Part shown: positions 1-11,509 of the stretch, piece after piece
Layout of the letters: each line of letters begins with the position of its first letter
Position numbering within the stretch: the stretch's first letter is position 1
NCBI GenBank assembly: GCA_036897485.1
Contig: JAYMTF010001852.1
Coordinates: forward strand, 1-20,997
Origin: Pelargonium nanum
Taxonomy: Eukaryota > Streptophyta > Magnoliopsida > Geraniales > Geraniaceae
Length of the DNA stretch: 20,997 bases
Direction: 5' to 3'
Position numbers and translations under genes: made by a program
The notes under the pieces: model-generated
The model's database searches: none
Told to the model about the DNA's origin: nothing
The model's input: only the letters and a program-made list of their open reading frames with translations

Positions 1-296
1 TTCTATTTTTATTCATACTCAAATTTTTATTTTGTTTAACAATTTTTATTATTGTTCATGTTTAAGAATTTTTTGTTGAGATTGATGAAGAAACAAGGAA
101 GGAAAAACAAGATCCATAATATGGTAAAGCATGATGAATGGGCTGGACAAGATATATGTGTTTCTTTATGGCCATGTTCTCGTGGGTTGCTCCATAATCG
201 TAATTGTAAGGATACCAGACTCTCGTCAACATCCTAACACTGATCATTTTATTTAAAACTCAAATCTATATCAACTTACATCAATATCTACGTATT
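1..296. other. AT-rich flank without a supported gene
   Basis: Short open frames at 52-247 on both strands are in unstructured, low-complexity DNA and have no recognisable domain. Nothing else is seen here. Confidence 0.6.
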
Positions 297-443
297 ATAA
301 CAGTTGTCTACCATCCATGCAATGCACGTGCAAAGCCCAAGTGTTTCAACAAGTACAATAGTAAGAAGTATAATAGTTGTTTATCAACCCGTGCAATTCA
401 CGAGCAAAACACGAGTATTTCAACTAGTACCATAATAAGAAGT
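297..443. repeat. Tandem duplication, about 74-bp unit, two copies
   Basis: Copy one is 297-369 and copy two 370-443. Both start ATAAnAGTTG and end in a TAAGAAGT-type string. Both contain a CGTGCAATkCACG-like dyad, clearest at 388-405, followed by a TTTCAAC-A/T-AGTAC string. The dyad followed by CTAGT recalls a Helitron 3' terminus, but the spacing (18 nt) is long and no 5' terminus is visible. Confidence 0.75.
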
Positions 444-538
444 CATTAACTTTGTTATAATATGTGCACATAGGGAATATCTCTAAAATAGAATAATAAG
501 AAGTCATTAACTTTGTTATAATACAAGCACATAGGGAA
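432..538. repeat. Tandem duplication, 61-bp period
   Basis: The string ATAATAAGAAGTCATTAACT followed by TTGTTATAATA occurs at 432 and again at 493, and both copies continue into GCACATAGGGAA. The first copy overlaps the end of the preceding 74-bp duplication, so this small area has duplicated at least twice. Confidence 0.85.
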
Positions 539-866
539 ACTAATTAATTTTTCTTCACAAATTCATATTGATACCATTATTTGAAAATTTTAGATTAAGT
601 GAAGGTTATAATAGGTCATTATAGAGAACAAAACTTGAATTTTAAAGCTTAAGATAGTTAATTGTTGACAAATAGGAGGTATGTGTAGTAGATTTTTAAA
701 TTGATTACTTATCTGTTTGTGGACAAAATTACAAGAAAATATAATTACTCTTTAATTTTAAATAATGTGCTATCTTTGTCTCTTGAGATGTTTCTAGGCA
801 TTCACACATTTAAAACTAATTTATCATCCATTCAAGTAAACATAATGTTATATTCAGAAATTCTTA

Positions 867-872
867 TTTATT
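867..872 (-). terminator. Candidate TPS1 polyadenylation signal
   Basis: AATAAA on the minus strand lies about 190 nt after the TPS1 stop codon (TAG at 1065-1063), a normal plant 3' UTR distance. The surrounding DNA is AT-rich, so other sites could be used. Confidence 0.4.
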
Positions 873-1062
873 AAAAAATCAGAATCTGTATTGACATCTA
901 TTGCAATTTCTTCTTGACATTTTCAAATTGTTCCAATGAAAGAATTGGGATTGAATGTTGATATATAGTTTAATTCTGGCTATATAACTGATATATCCAT
1001 CCTACTACTTCGATTGCAGAAACTCAAAGTTATACAAATGGAACCGAAAGCCGATAAATCAT

Positions 1063-4000
1063 CTACAACTCTGCCATTTCCTTCAAAAATGCGACAACAT
1101 CATCCGATGATCCAAGTAGATATCGAGCCTTGGATCTTTTCCGTCCAACAGCACACGAGAAGTAGTCCTCGCTCTTGAGATCAAGCACCGAAGAGCCCTC
1201 TTCCAGTGACATTTTAGTGGGCGTTGCGGGGATCCATGAATTTCTAGGACTATTGTGATTGCTTGGTTTCAGATCAGAAGGTGTCAATGGGCGTTGGTTC
1301 TTGCAGCGAGGCGACTTTGACCAACTCTGGCTGCGTATAAACCTGAATGCAGACGTGTTCGCCTGCTGACTGGCTAACTTGGTTCTTGTTGCGGGTGGTG
1401 AATCAGGAGGAAGCTCTGGTTCGAAAAACGTGTAGATGTCTTCGTCCTGAACCAACAAATCCAAACATAACATTCTTTGCTTCCACAGTTTTAACGCATA
1501 AATGAACGTTTTCATACGACATTTAGAATCCAATGAAATATGATGTATACATTAACTACTAGTTTATATGCTGCGAGGTATTTAAGTTCCCTAAAACGAA
1601 TGAAACGTACCTTCCCTAAAAAGTGGCCAAGGCATAGGACATAATCAATGGGTTCAGTCATCCCTTTGAAGTGAACGATTTCTCCCAAAATCCGATCAAC
1701 TGCTGCACCCTGTATAAACACGACAGGGTTTATTTTGGAAGCCAAATATAATACTCTCTGGCTGGTTCTTGAAAGATGAACACTTGCATGATAAGCAATA
1801 TTTATGTACCTTTGTAACGCCCACAGCTCGAACCTCAACAGATCGACTGCCTTGGACAACATCGAGGGATGCATTAGAAATCGGACCAGTCCATAGATGT
1901 AGCAACATGTCTTTCGCCTGAAGCTTTCCAAAATCAACATCTAGAAACATGAAACATATCAGTAAATGGCGGTAAAATGAACATCAGATGAACTATTACA
2001 AGTACGGAAGTAAGATCACCTGCGTACTTGTAATTCCATACAAGTGAAGTTTCACGAACCTCAAAATGAGATCGAGGTGTTCTTTCAGTAAAATACTCGA
2101 AAACATGCTGAAAAGCAAACAAGCATCAGATATTTATCGTAACCGTTAAATTTTAATATTTGGACTACATATAATGGTTTGGTATTCCACTAGAAAAATG
2201 CCAACTTTGTTACTAGGGTTTCACTTTATAGCTCATTTCTTTCATATTTATCAAATGTGGGACTTATTTCACCCACTTCAACACTCCCTATTCATGTGCG
2301 AGCCTCACATTTTTCTTTTTACGGTTGGCTCGACATGTGCACAATCGAAGGCCTTTCAAATCCGCACTCCCCTCACGTGTAGGTATTTTACTTCCACACG
2401 CGGGCCGCTGCAGGCATGTCCATCTGCAGGCGGGCTAGAGAACATAGAGGGAGGCAACATAAACGGGCCCAGGCTTGGATCAAAACAAGCTCTGCTACCG
2501 TGTTAAACTTTGCTCCAACCCAAAAGCTTAATTAACCGAATATCACTCAAGGTAATGCGCATACCTTTACACTGTCAACCCAATCCATGTTCAGATTTTC
2601 TGGCATTGTTGTCATCCATTCTCCTGTTGTATGACGCACGAACATTCCGTGTTCTGCTGCTAACCACATGTTGTATTCACCAAAGTTCTGCAAAAGTGGT
2701 TTATTCGGATGCAACATTTGAAAGGGAAAAAAGCCAAATGACGATAACAGCAGAAACAAAATAGAGTACATTGTCCAGAACATTTCGGTTACTTCCACTG
2801 AGGACTACAACAGTCGTCTTTGGATCATTGCAAAGCTTTTTCAAGGTTTCTTTTAAATCTGGGCGCAGCTTAACCTCCAAATCAATAATTTGACCGCCTC
2901 TTCTCCCTGGGGAATCTGATTGTTCCGTTAGTGTTGAATTAAAGCCCTGTGATATGAAAGCACAATAATTGAATGATTATCACGATGATCTAATAAAGAA
3001 TATAGACTATTTGCAATTGCACATGACACTAAAGCTACAGAGTTTATATCAGTGCCCAACCACAACTAAAAAAGAAACAAACTATAAGTGTGTAACTGCA
3101 CTCTCTGCACATCTGACAAGGTGTGTTGTATTAAATCTGCGAACGATCACAAATATCAACAACATACTAGTGACAAAAGGAGCATACGAGTATAAGCAGT
3201 CGATTATTGGATTTCCTATATTGATCAATTGCAACTGTAGTGGGAAGTAGAGGTGGAATTTGCCTTGTCCTTAGTTGGGCTTCTACAACAGTATCATTGA
3301 GTTCACTGTACCAATGAAAATTTCAGAATCAGAACAGAAGTAGAAGAAAACACAGTGCAAAACAAAACCATTGCAGTAAAAGAAAAGGCACAAATAACTG
3401 GCCAATGTTAACAGATCATGAAAAAAAATATGGGCAGAAAAGGATATTGTAGTTCTACAACCATCTACACCTTACAAACGTCACAGCCCATTCCTGGGAT
3501 GTGTGAGAAGTCACATGGACAAAGTTGTGCTGGTGTCGTTTTTCTCTTTCGTCTGCTGGCATATTTAAAGCATAACCAATAGAGGCAGCAACTTCGGTGA
3601 TGTTCCAAGGGTTTACCAAGACAGCCCCAGCACCAAGAGATTGTGCTGCACCTGCAAACTAGAATCAAATTGTAAAATTGAGAGAAATTGTATTTAATTA
3701 ATGTTTATCATCTAATATGCCTCTAAGAAAAATTTGTTATTTTGTAGACTGATTGAAAAAGAAAGTGTCATATACTAACATAGCTGAAAAGGTTAACCAT
3801 CAAACCCAAGAGTACCACGTGTACTTGAGACCAAAATTGAACCAAACTGTGCAACAAAGAGAATGGAATAAGCACCATCACAGATCATCCAGATACAGTA
3901 AGGTTTATTGACAAATGAGGACCCATGACCCCTTCGTTAACATGTGGACTTCCTACACCGGAGTAAGAATAGAACAGCAATTTTTAGAATATAAATCACA

Positions 4001-7000
4001 AATCCAAAACCTACATGTACATTGTGAGATGAGATCAGTGAGTAGGCTAAAGCTTGGAAATAAGCTTGACCAAGCAGGCCAGGTGGTCAAGAAGAAAGAA
4101 GATGGCTCTGATGACGAGGTGGCCCTTTCAGAAGAGTAAACTCTTGGATGAGAATACATAGGACATGCAAGACGGGCCTAAGGATTAATTCATTGAAGGG
4201 ATAGATTTCTGAAGAATTGTCCAAGGATGCTTTCCAAGTAAGCAAGCGAGATCATATGATACAAACTCAGGTGATGGATGGGAGTTAGGAAAGAAATGAG
4301 GCGGTTCAAGAATTCATAAAATTACTATAGACTAAATTAGGATATAAAGGTAAATTAGCAGCACAAATACTATACTGCACAGTAAATGAAAAATCGGTGA
4401 TCTGTAATAAAATTGTAGTTACCTCACTCAGAATGAGAACCCCTTTCTTTGAAGCTTGGCAGGCAACAAACTCATAGCTCACAAGATTCATTCCATCTCT
4501 TAGAGAAGTAACAAGTGCCACATCTAAGTAACAACAGAACCACAAAAGTGAACATCATTAATTTTAATACCAAGATAGCCTCTCATGCAACAAAGTAAAT
4601 ATGATTGCAAGAAAAACATCTTTGATGTTAACTTGCTAGTTGTACCCTACCCACAAATACAAACTGCATGGATCAATTTCACCATAACACCATAATTTCA
4701 GCAAGTCCTGTGATTTGATTTTTATATTCTTGAGTGTGAAGGAGGGTAATCAATTAGTGCAGTGGATACCTTAAGATATACTGTAAGCTGTTGTGTAGTG
4801 TCCAGTAATTTCTGTCTAGAAGATGTGGACTAATAGTTATGAGGATTCATTTGATTACTCACTGATTGCTTTTATTCTAAATTCAATATGCTTGTAGTGC
4901 AAAGCTAGCATACCAGAAGAATCAAAAGAACCTCTTCTTTTCTAACTATTACATACATATAATGATAACAAATAAAGGATGTATTACTATACTATACATA
5001 TAAGAAAAGAACGTAGAGTTGGAGAAATATTTATCAATTAAATAACAATAGAAACATGCTAGCGACTTGCACATTTTTCAAGCTTTAGGATGACAGAAGT
5101 TTCCTATTGACCAAAATTCACTCTAGTCCCATATGATTTAACATTAGTGGTCAGCTAATTGTCTAATGAAAGCCAGAAAGACTTGAGGATGAAGTATCAA
5201 CCATACAAACGAAAACAATTAGTTAAGCATTGCAACAAAATGAATACCAGTGACAGCATATAGAGCACATAATGCATGAAAGTCAAGAGATCGATCCTGT
5301 AAATAAAGAAGAAAATGCTTTAGAAATCTTCAACAGTATCAGCAGCCACAACATGATAATAGCTGGAAAAAAATTGTTCGCAAAGCACGAGCTGCTATAG
5401 ACTTCATGGTATATAATAGAAAAAAAATTCCAATTGCAGCTTAGCACATTAGATTCCTCAAGTAAACAGAAATGAAAATACAGAATTTCATTACCAGTGA
5501 AAACAGATTATGAAATTCGTGTTTCAAGACCACATTCTATAGACAGGACATATCTGAATTTTTTTTTAAATGCTTGTGAATTGTGATGCTTTGGGAGTTC
5601 AAGGTTTAGTCCGAAAGTCACCTTCTACAAAAAGAAAGGCTTGTTCTGGACGGTGAACATATTTAAATAAAGTCTACCATCAAGAAAGAAAGTGCCTTGG
5701 CTTGTTTACTCATACCTACTACACCAAAAACTTGACAAGGGAAAACACAATAAATGGCATTACGTGTTATTGAGCCAAAGCCAAGGGAATTTAATACAAC
5801 TAATTTCATGCTTTCAACACTTCCTAAACTTTCCAAGTAGGTATTGTTTGATAAGCCGATTCAGCAAGGAAAAGTGACAAAGTTTATGGGAAAGTTCATG
5901 TTCCTGTGTTGGCTAAAATAGGCCATATGAGAGAAAATAGAAGATTAGAATTCTTATAATCCAAAATCAATCATGTTAGTTGAAAAGAGCATAGCATCTC
6001 ATAGATGGTATTCTTAACTTTCCTGAGAGATGTGTTGTACCAGCAAATAGTTTATTTGTTCTTAATATTTTATGCTTTATAGGGTTAAATAAATTTTTTT
6101 TTTCACTTAGAGAAATAAAAAATTTCATGACAAAGTGCCTACTGAACTTAGCATTTAGAAATGGTATAAATGTTATTTGTCACATTTTGTTAACTTACTT
6201 TCAGCATTCCAAACTGTTAAATTTACATTCTCGGTGTGAATGAATTGTGTAAACAAGTATAAGATATACCCATTTATGTAAGAGATTCAAACTAGAAATT
6301 GGAAATCAACTAGGACTAGGTTTTAACCGCCACTTTCCTAATAACAATATATTTCATATTTCACTAACACATTTCCTAATTCTATTAAACTTATAATTGC
6401 ATCTTCACTCTACCCATCAAGTTAGAGCTTGTCAACCAAATCAACACGAGAGCTTGAATTTTTTCTTTCTAGTAGCATGTATTGGTTGTAGCAATGTGTG
6501 ATCTCATGACTCAGAGGCTACGATTTGGTAGTTTTGTCAAGCTGGGGGCTTGGGGACCATTTCTTTAGCGTGTCATCATGACTCAAGGACTACGTTTTGG
6601 TAGTAAGGTCATATGAGAGACTCAGGAACTTAGTGTGTCCTCATGACATGGAATACATTTTGTTAGTGGTATCGTCATATGAGAGACACGGGGACTTAGT
6701 GTGTCTTAATGACTAAAGGACTACATTTTGGAAGTAGTAGGATAAAGGCAGTCGAAAACAAAGCCCTGCAATGACGTAGATATGGAAAATAAGAATCTAG
6801 AATGATTCCTCCAGTGAGTGAGGCGTGTGGTGGCGGTGGCTCTAATGAAAAAGGGCGTCCAGCCAGCGCTTTCTGACCACTAGCATGTGGTCGAACAAAT
6901 GAAAGCTCCGAAAAAAATTGGTTGGCTATTACGGGAACAGACCTTCCAGTGCTGCCAAGACTTTTTTTTCTCTCTAAAGGCTAGAATGTCCTTTTAGAGG

Positions 7001-10000
7001 AGACCGCATTGACTTGTTAGTGCCACAAATTTTAATGTCATCTTCAGTTTGTAAAACAAACTTTAAATAAAAGAAAGAGGCGAGAATACGGTTTCTTTTT
7101 TAGATACTCTCCAACACATGCAAGCATACCATGCGTAAGGAGGATACAAAGAAAAAAAAACAATGAAAGATTATGAGAAGAAATAATTTCAAGAATGTTA
7201 ATGAAATATTGAAGAAAGAAATTATTATTGAAAATTTTGAAAAGTGAATTATTTATCGGTCAAGCAACCCAAGGTTGCCATCGAAATGACGAAATCTTCA
7301 AGAGACTCTCAAAACAGTGAAGCAAAAGGATTTGATACCATGCGAAATTTATTTTATTGATGTGAATAATTTGTGTTGACATGTACTCCCTCCATCCCAA
7401 AAGGAGTATCATATTTCACATGAATTTTTGTCCCAAAATGAGTGTTCTCTTCCTTTTTTTAGGAAGTTAGTTATGCATGAATAGTTAATAATATCCTTAT
7501 AACGAGTTAGTAAGTGTCCATTTAACACATGATCATGAGGATACAAGAGTAAATATACCACGCTGGCTAACTTTTCATAATTTTTTCTTAAAATAGAAAC
7601 AAAAACACTCATTTTGGGGCGGAGTGAGTATAAGATAGGCCCCTTTATGCAGAGGCTCATACTAGAAATAGGAAATAAACGACTAGGATTTAACCTACAC
7701 TTTCCTAATAACAATATATTTCCTAATTCAACTAAACTTATAATTGCATCTTCACAAAAACACAATATTAAAAATTGCTTGTAAGTAAACAAATATAATA
7801 TTTTCAACTATCTATAAATTTACGTTCGCAAAATTTAAATTTTGGCAATATTCAGAACTATTGTATTTTAGATTCCCCAGTCCAAACGATACCATAGTGC
7901 ACAATATTGAACTATTATATTTTCTATCACGGGCCTTAAAATCTAATGACCAGAAAGCTTTTGAAGAATGTAAGAGAGCATAGCAAATTCAGAATGCAAA
8001 TGTTTTTTTCCCTTGTATAGCCATGAAAACTATGGTTCAATCTATTGTATCAGTATAGTTGTATATAAGAATAAGACGTTAAAGTTAAACGAGTTATGAC
8101 AAACCAGATGATGAATTGGAACAGCAGTGAGCGTTCCGAATCTTCCATTGATGCGCCCAACAATCTCATGAACCTGGCTAGTAAGTTTTTGATCTGTCAA
8201 AAGTTAATACTATTGTAAGAAAAATTATAAATACTTATGGAAATTGAAAAATCTATGCATTTTTAAGTCAAAAAATTGCATCCACATTTAACGTATCTGG
8301 TCATATTATATATCATGAAAAGATCTGTATCACCACTGAATTCACCCTTGTTAATCAATATACAGATCAAATGAGTATAGAAAGAATGAAGATACAGCAG
8401 TTCTATGAAGATATGATTATGTGTTTAAGAAGATACATACAGTCAGGAACATCTGTCCTTGTTGGCACAGCAATTTGGAGCAATACTACTTTATCACGCC
8501 AATCTGGATTTTCTTCTAGGAACTTCTCAAATGCCAAAATCTTTTGTGGAATTCCCTTAATCATATCGAGACGATCAACACCCAACATTACCTGTCCATG
8601 GTAAAAAGGCGACGGTTGAGAACTGTAACAAATCAGTAGAACCACATGGAAGAGGAATGCTTCAATACAGTATCCAAATATAAAATCAGTATTCACAAAA
8701 CAATATGGCTAGACTTAGTAAAGATGGTCAAGGTAAAAAATAACTTTATAACTTTCACATTTATATATGACCGTCTTAAATCAGGACTTTGAGAAGGATG
8801 CATAAGCATACAACAACTATGTTGGAGTCGGCTAAGCATGCATAAGATATAAAATTATGGGGACCATATTCCAAAAGCCTGCCGTACAAAACTTAACTTG
8901 AGATTATAGAGAGACAGGAACAGTTACAGGTGCAATTCACCAAATGGTTTTCATACGTAGCAAGAAGTGCATACCTTCCGGCCAGCAAACCTTTCTTTCA
9001 GTTCTTTCATGTATTCTTGGACTTGAGGCAGTTCAAGAGCTTGAATGAACCGATCAGAATCTATCCCAATAGGAAACTGTGGTTTCAATTCACACATAAG
9101 AATTAGTTTTCCACCATAAGAGATAATTTAGGAGAGCCACGTAAATAAATAAAAGAAGATATAATACAAACCCTTACAACAGGAGAAATAATCAACAGGT
9201 GTTCAGAAAACAAAGAAATAAGAGGAAATGATCAGCTATATATACCGCTGCCACACGAGTTAGCTTTCCTTGATCCTCAACTCCTTCAGGAGTACCCTCA
9301 ATCCCAAGGATACGAGTACAAGCACTAACAAAATGTCTAGCATAATCATAAGTGTGGAAGCTGGAAAGAAACAAATCCATCAATTAATGACTCAAAGATA
9401 AAGTAGTAAGATAGAATTTTTTTCTCAAAGGTATATATCATGTTACAAAAGTAAAACTTTAAGTGATATAGGTATGCCAAATAAAGAAACTGGGAGTTTA
9501 AAACATCTGTTACAAATTGGCATAACAAAACTTATTTTACTCAAAAATTGGACTCATTATGTCTAACAAAACTTTGGGTCTTAGCCTTGGAGCTTTGATG
9601 AGAGGCATGACAGTAAAGTTTCAGGTAACAAAATATGATAATTCATGTTTAGTTCTTTGCACCTGATACCCTCTGGCACTTATGCTGAATTTGGTAAGGT
9701 AATTTGGACTTGAGTTGTTATTCCGGGAAAACACTAGGTGCACAAAGTGAGGTGTCAAACATCCAATGGTTCTCGAGTTTTACAAATAATATAATTTTAT
9801 ATCAATCAAACACCACTCTGCTGACAAGTGCCCTTTGTACACTTATTGCCTATTTTGTACTTAAGTTTGAGCAGCTAGGCTCCCATTCAAGGAAAACACT
9901 ATTGCAATGTTCTACAGCCAGGTTTCACACATCAAATCTGTAGCTCTTTTCTCCCTTTCTTTAGTCCCTTTTAAGTTGGCGATGAAAGAAGAACAATTTG

Positions 10001-11509
10001 AAGAAAGTGTACTTAGGCCTAGGTACCACCAGTACAAAAGTTTTGCCACATCATATCCCCTGGAATCACTAAATGAAACTACCTACCTAGATGTGGAAAT
10101 AATTGCAAAATTAACACATCATATGTACAATTTGGGGAGTATCACATAGCAAAATAAAAATAAGAAGCTCAAATTGCATTGTTGAGAAGATCATACCCAA
10201 CTAAATCTGCAGCAAGAACAGATCTCAATAACTCCGATCGAGATGGTAAGGTCCTATGTATTTCTGAGGAAGGAAAAGGTGTATGGAGAAACCAACCGAC
10301 CTTCATGTCGCTGTTGTATTCTTTTAGGCATTTAGGCAGGAACATCAAGTGGTAATCATGGCACCAAACAATGTCGCCCTCTTCATAATGTTGGTATACT
10401 ACATCAGCAAACATTTGGTTTGCCTTCTTATATGCATCAAATTGAGATTGGAAACTATGGGTGGCTGCAAGGCGGTCTTCTTGCGGAAGCCCGAGATAAT
10501 GGAAGAGCGGCCACAAAACGTTGTTACAATAACCATTGTAATACTGATGAACAATCTGTTCATCAAGAAAAACTGGGATGCACCTCTGCAGCCAAGAATA
10601 GCAGTTAAAGAAGGTGGGAACCATTTGTATTGTGTGTGTGCACATATGGGCACGTGTATACAGAACAAGATTTATGCATCAATATCATAACTTAAGGTTA
10701 CATAAGACATGTTTACAATTAGAAATTTTATAGAAATTATTATAAGTTGAAACAAGCTCTCACCTTTTCAGCTAAAGATTTCGTTAGTGCCTTTTGACCA
10801 ATTTCATCAGTAACATTTACACCAGCCCAGCCAATCCATCTAGCTTCAAACTCTTTCAAGCCTTTACCAACATAACCACTCTAATGAAATGTCAATTTAA
10901 AATTGTAGCATAATCATTCAAAGAATAGTTAACAGACAAGGAATACATTATTGTAATCATTATCATCATGATTTCACTGAAGTAATGCAAACACAAATAT
11001 TAAAAAAAAATGTAAAAACAATAAGACACATATGAAGACAATAAAAGAAGTAATGTCAGACATCAGTTACCTAGGAGAGCAGTGACAAGTCCCCCTACGC
11101 TCATCTCAAGATGCCAAGAGTCCTCTCCCTTTCTAATTGCAGAGACCGGCAACCTATTGGCTACCACTAATAAACGTTGTTTGCAGGGCCGCCCATCTTG
11201 CCATTCACACCCATCCGTTGATCCTCTTGCCGACGCAAAACTTTCCGGGGACTCCTCCTCATTGGAAACACACCACTTTTCTCCCTCATTCAATAAAACT
11301 TCATGTCCAAATATTTCAGTATTTCTTACCTCGTCGGTTATATGGATAGACCGGTTGGACTTCCTCAACTCTCTTTCCCTCAAGAGCCTTTCCAATCTGG
11401 TTGTGGGTTTGGAAGGATTATAGTAGTAATTATTTCCCGGCAAAAGCTTGGCTTGCAGGGAAGGCTGCAATTGGCAGCAAGTACCATAATCCGACTCATC
11501 AAATACCAT
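1063..11509 (-). CDS. TPS1: Class I alpha,alpha-trehalose-phosphate synthase (UDP-forming), complete, 17 coding exons
   Basis: This enzyme transfers glucose from UDP-glucose to glucose 6-phosphate, giving trehalose 6-phosphate, the sucrose-status signal of plants. The spliced frame gives 946 aa, against about 942 for Arabidopsis TPS1. Visible domains are a basic N-terminal region (38-54, [17 protein letters not shown]), the GT20 synthase from about 112 (ANRLPVS 117-123, YYNGYCN 194-200, WCHDYHLM 253-260, [10 protein letters not shown] 385-394, SLRDGMN 484-490, E495) and a TPP-like domain from about 609. The UDP-glucose and glucose-6-phosphate residues known from OtsA are retained. The phosphatase nucleophile motif is replaced by GFNSTL (614-619), and the C-terminal acidic motif reads GHFLGKDED, so phosphatase activity is not expected. 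The ATG at 11509 is the first in-frame ATG of the last 5' exon; an in-frame stop lies 12 nt upstream unless a further exon is spliced on. TPS1 identity is by remembered family similarity and is strong across all exons. No frameshift or premature stop is seen. Confidence 0.95.
2143..2505 (-). mobile_element. TRIM-like retroelement relic in TPS1 intron 13
   Basis: Read on the minus strand, TTTAACA is followed by CGGTAGCAGAGC (about 2494-2483), a degraded form of TGGTATCAGAGC, the initiator tRNA-Met primer-binding site. About 200 nt of GC-richer sequence follows, then a GGGAG purine string and TGTTGAAGTGGG near 2282, which looks like the start of a 3' LTR. No protein is encoded. The 5' LTR would have to be cut short, because exon 13 begins only about 60 nt away at 2565. 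Element class is inferred from the primer site and general look; exact ends are uncertain. Confidence 0.5.
3659..4422 (-). other. TPS1 intron 9, 764 nt, no recognised content
   Basis: GT..AG intron between the exon ending LILSE and the exon starting FAGAAQ. A 74-codon plus-strand open frame (3915-4139) lies inside but has no recognisable domain. I see no element termini. Confidence 0.7.
4524..5247 (-). other. TPS1 intron 8, 724 nt, no recognised content
   Basis: Phase-1 intron splitting the Asp codon before [10 protein letters not shown]. The sequence is AT-rich and unstructured to the eye. Confidence 0.7.
6218..6408. repeat. Intron 7 duplication, copy 1 (empty MITE site)
   Basis: This copy matches 7343-7755 over its length once the MITE is removed. 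The clearest shared part runs from GTATAAGATA (6257) through ACTTTCCTAATAACAATATA to ACTTATAATTGCATCTTCAC. It preserves the TA target undisturbed in AACAAGTATAAGATA. Confidence 0.85.
6497..6741. repeat. Minisatellite in TPS1 intron 7, about 3.6 units
   Basis: Units start near 6497, 6571, 6636 and 6702, with periods 74, 65 and 66. Each begins TGTC/G..TCATGAC or a variant, continues GGACTACGTTTTGGTAGT-like, and (units two and three) GTCATATGAGAGAC and GGAACTTAGTG-like. The fourth is cut after TTTTGGAAGTAGTAGG. Units differ by substitutions and small indels, so the array is old. Confidence 0.85.
7343..7755. repeat. Intron 7 duplication, copy 2 (holds the MITE)
   Basis: The left part (..GTGAATAATTTGTGTTGACATG) and right part (TAAGATAGGCCC.. 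to ..ATTGCATCTTCAC) align to 6218-6408 on either side of the MITE at 7384-7630. The two copies have diverged by scattered substitutions and small deletions. Confidence 0.85.
7384..7630. mobile_element. Stowaway MITE (Tc1/mariner type) with TA target duplication
   Basis: The left terminus is TA-CTCCCTCCATCCCAAAA and the right terminus TTTTGGGGCGGAGTGAG-TA. The inverted repeats match in 17 of 21 positions and have the hallmark Stowaway CTCCCTCCGTCCC sequence. A second inverted pair lies just inside (CCCAAAATGAGTGTT against AACACTCATTTTGGGG). The element is 243 bp between TA duplications and encodes nothing; a transposase would have to act in trans. Confidence 0.92.
8592..8974 (-). other. TPS1 intron 5, 383 nt, no recognised content
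   Basis: Phase-0 intron between ..ERFAGRK and VMLGVDRLD. No repeat or element terminus is seen. Confidence 0.7.
9361..10196 (-). other. TPS1 intron 3, 836 nt, no recognised content
   Basis: Phase-2 intron splitting the Gly codon of [14 protein letters not shown]. Plus-strand open frames at 9704-10149 are unstructured and show no domain. Confidence 0.7.

Larger units (their letters stand above)
5297..8104 (-). other. TPS1: TPS1 intron 7, 2808 nt, enlarged by repeats
   Basis: By far the longest intron, lying between ..VPIHHL and DRSLDFHAL. It holds a minisatellite (6497-6741), a dispersed direct duplication (6218-6408 and 7343-7755) and a Stowaway MITE (7384-7630), listed separately. The part 5570-6210 shows only AT-rich sequence. 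The part 6780-7080 is richer in GC but I cannot assign it. Confidence 0.85.

Noticed and set aside
388..427. Helitron 3' terminus
   Set aside because: The hairpin is imperfect, the distance to CTAGT is longer than usual, and no 5' TC terminus was found; kept only as a tandem duplication.
3915..4139. 74-codon plus-strand open frame inside TPS1 intron 9
   Set aside because: Antisense to an intron, no domain, no splice or promoter context; best taken as chance.
7409..7807. 132-codon minus-strand open frame
   Set aside because: It runs through the Stowaway MITE and its flank; Stowaway MITEs are non-coding and no transposase motif is present.
9704..10149. Two overlapping plus-strand open frames inside TPS1 intron 3
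   Set aside because: Short, overlapping in different frames, AT-rich composition and no recognisable protein features.
10349..10690. 113-codon plus-strand open frame
   Set aside because: It is the antisense shadow of TPS1 exon 3, whose minus-strand protein is highly conserved.
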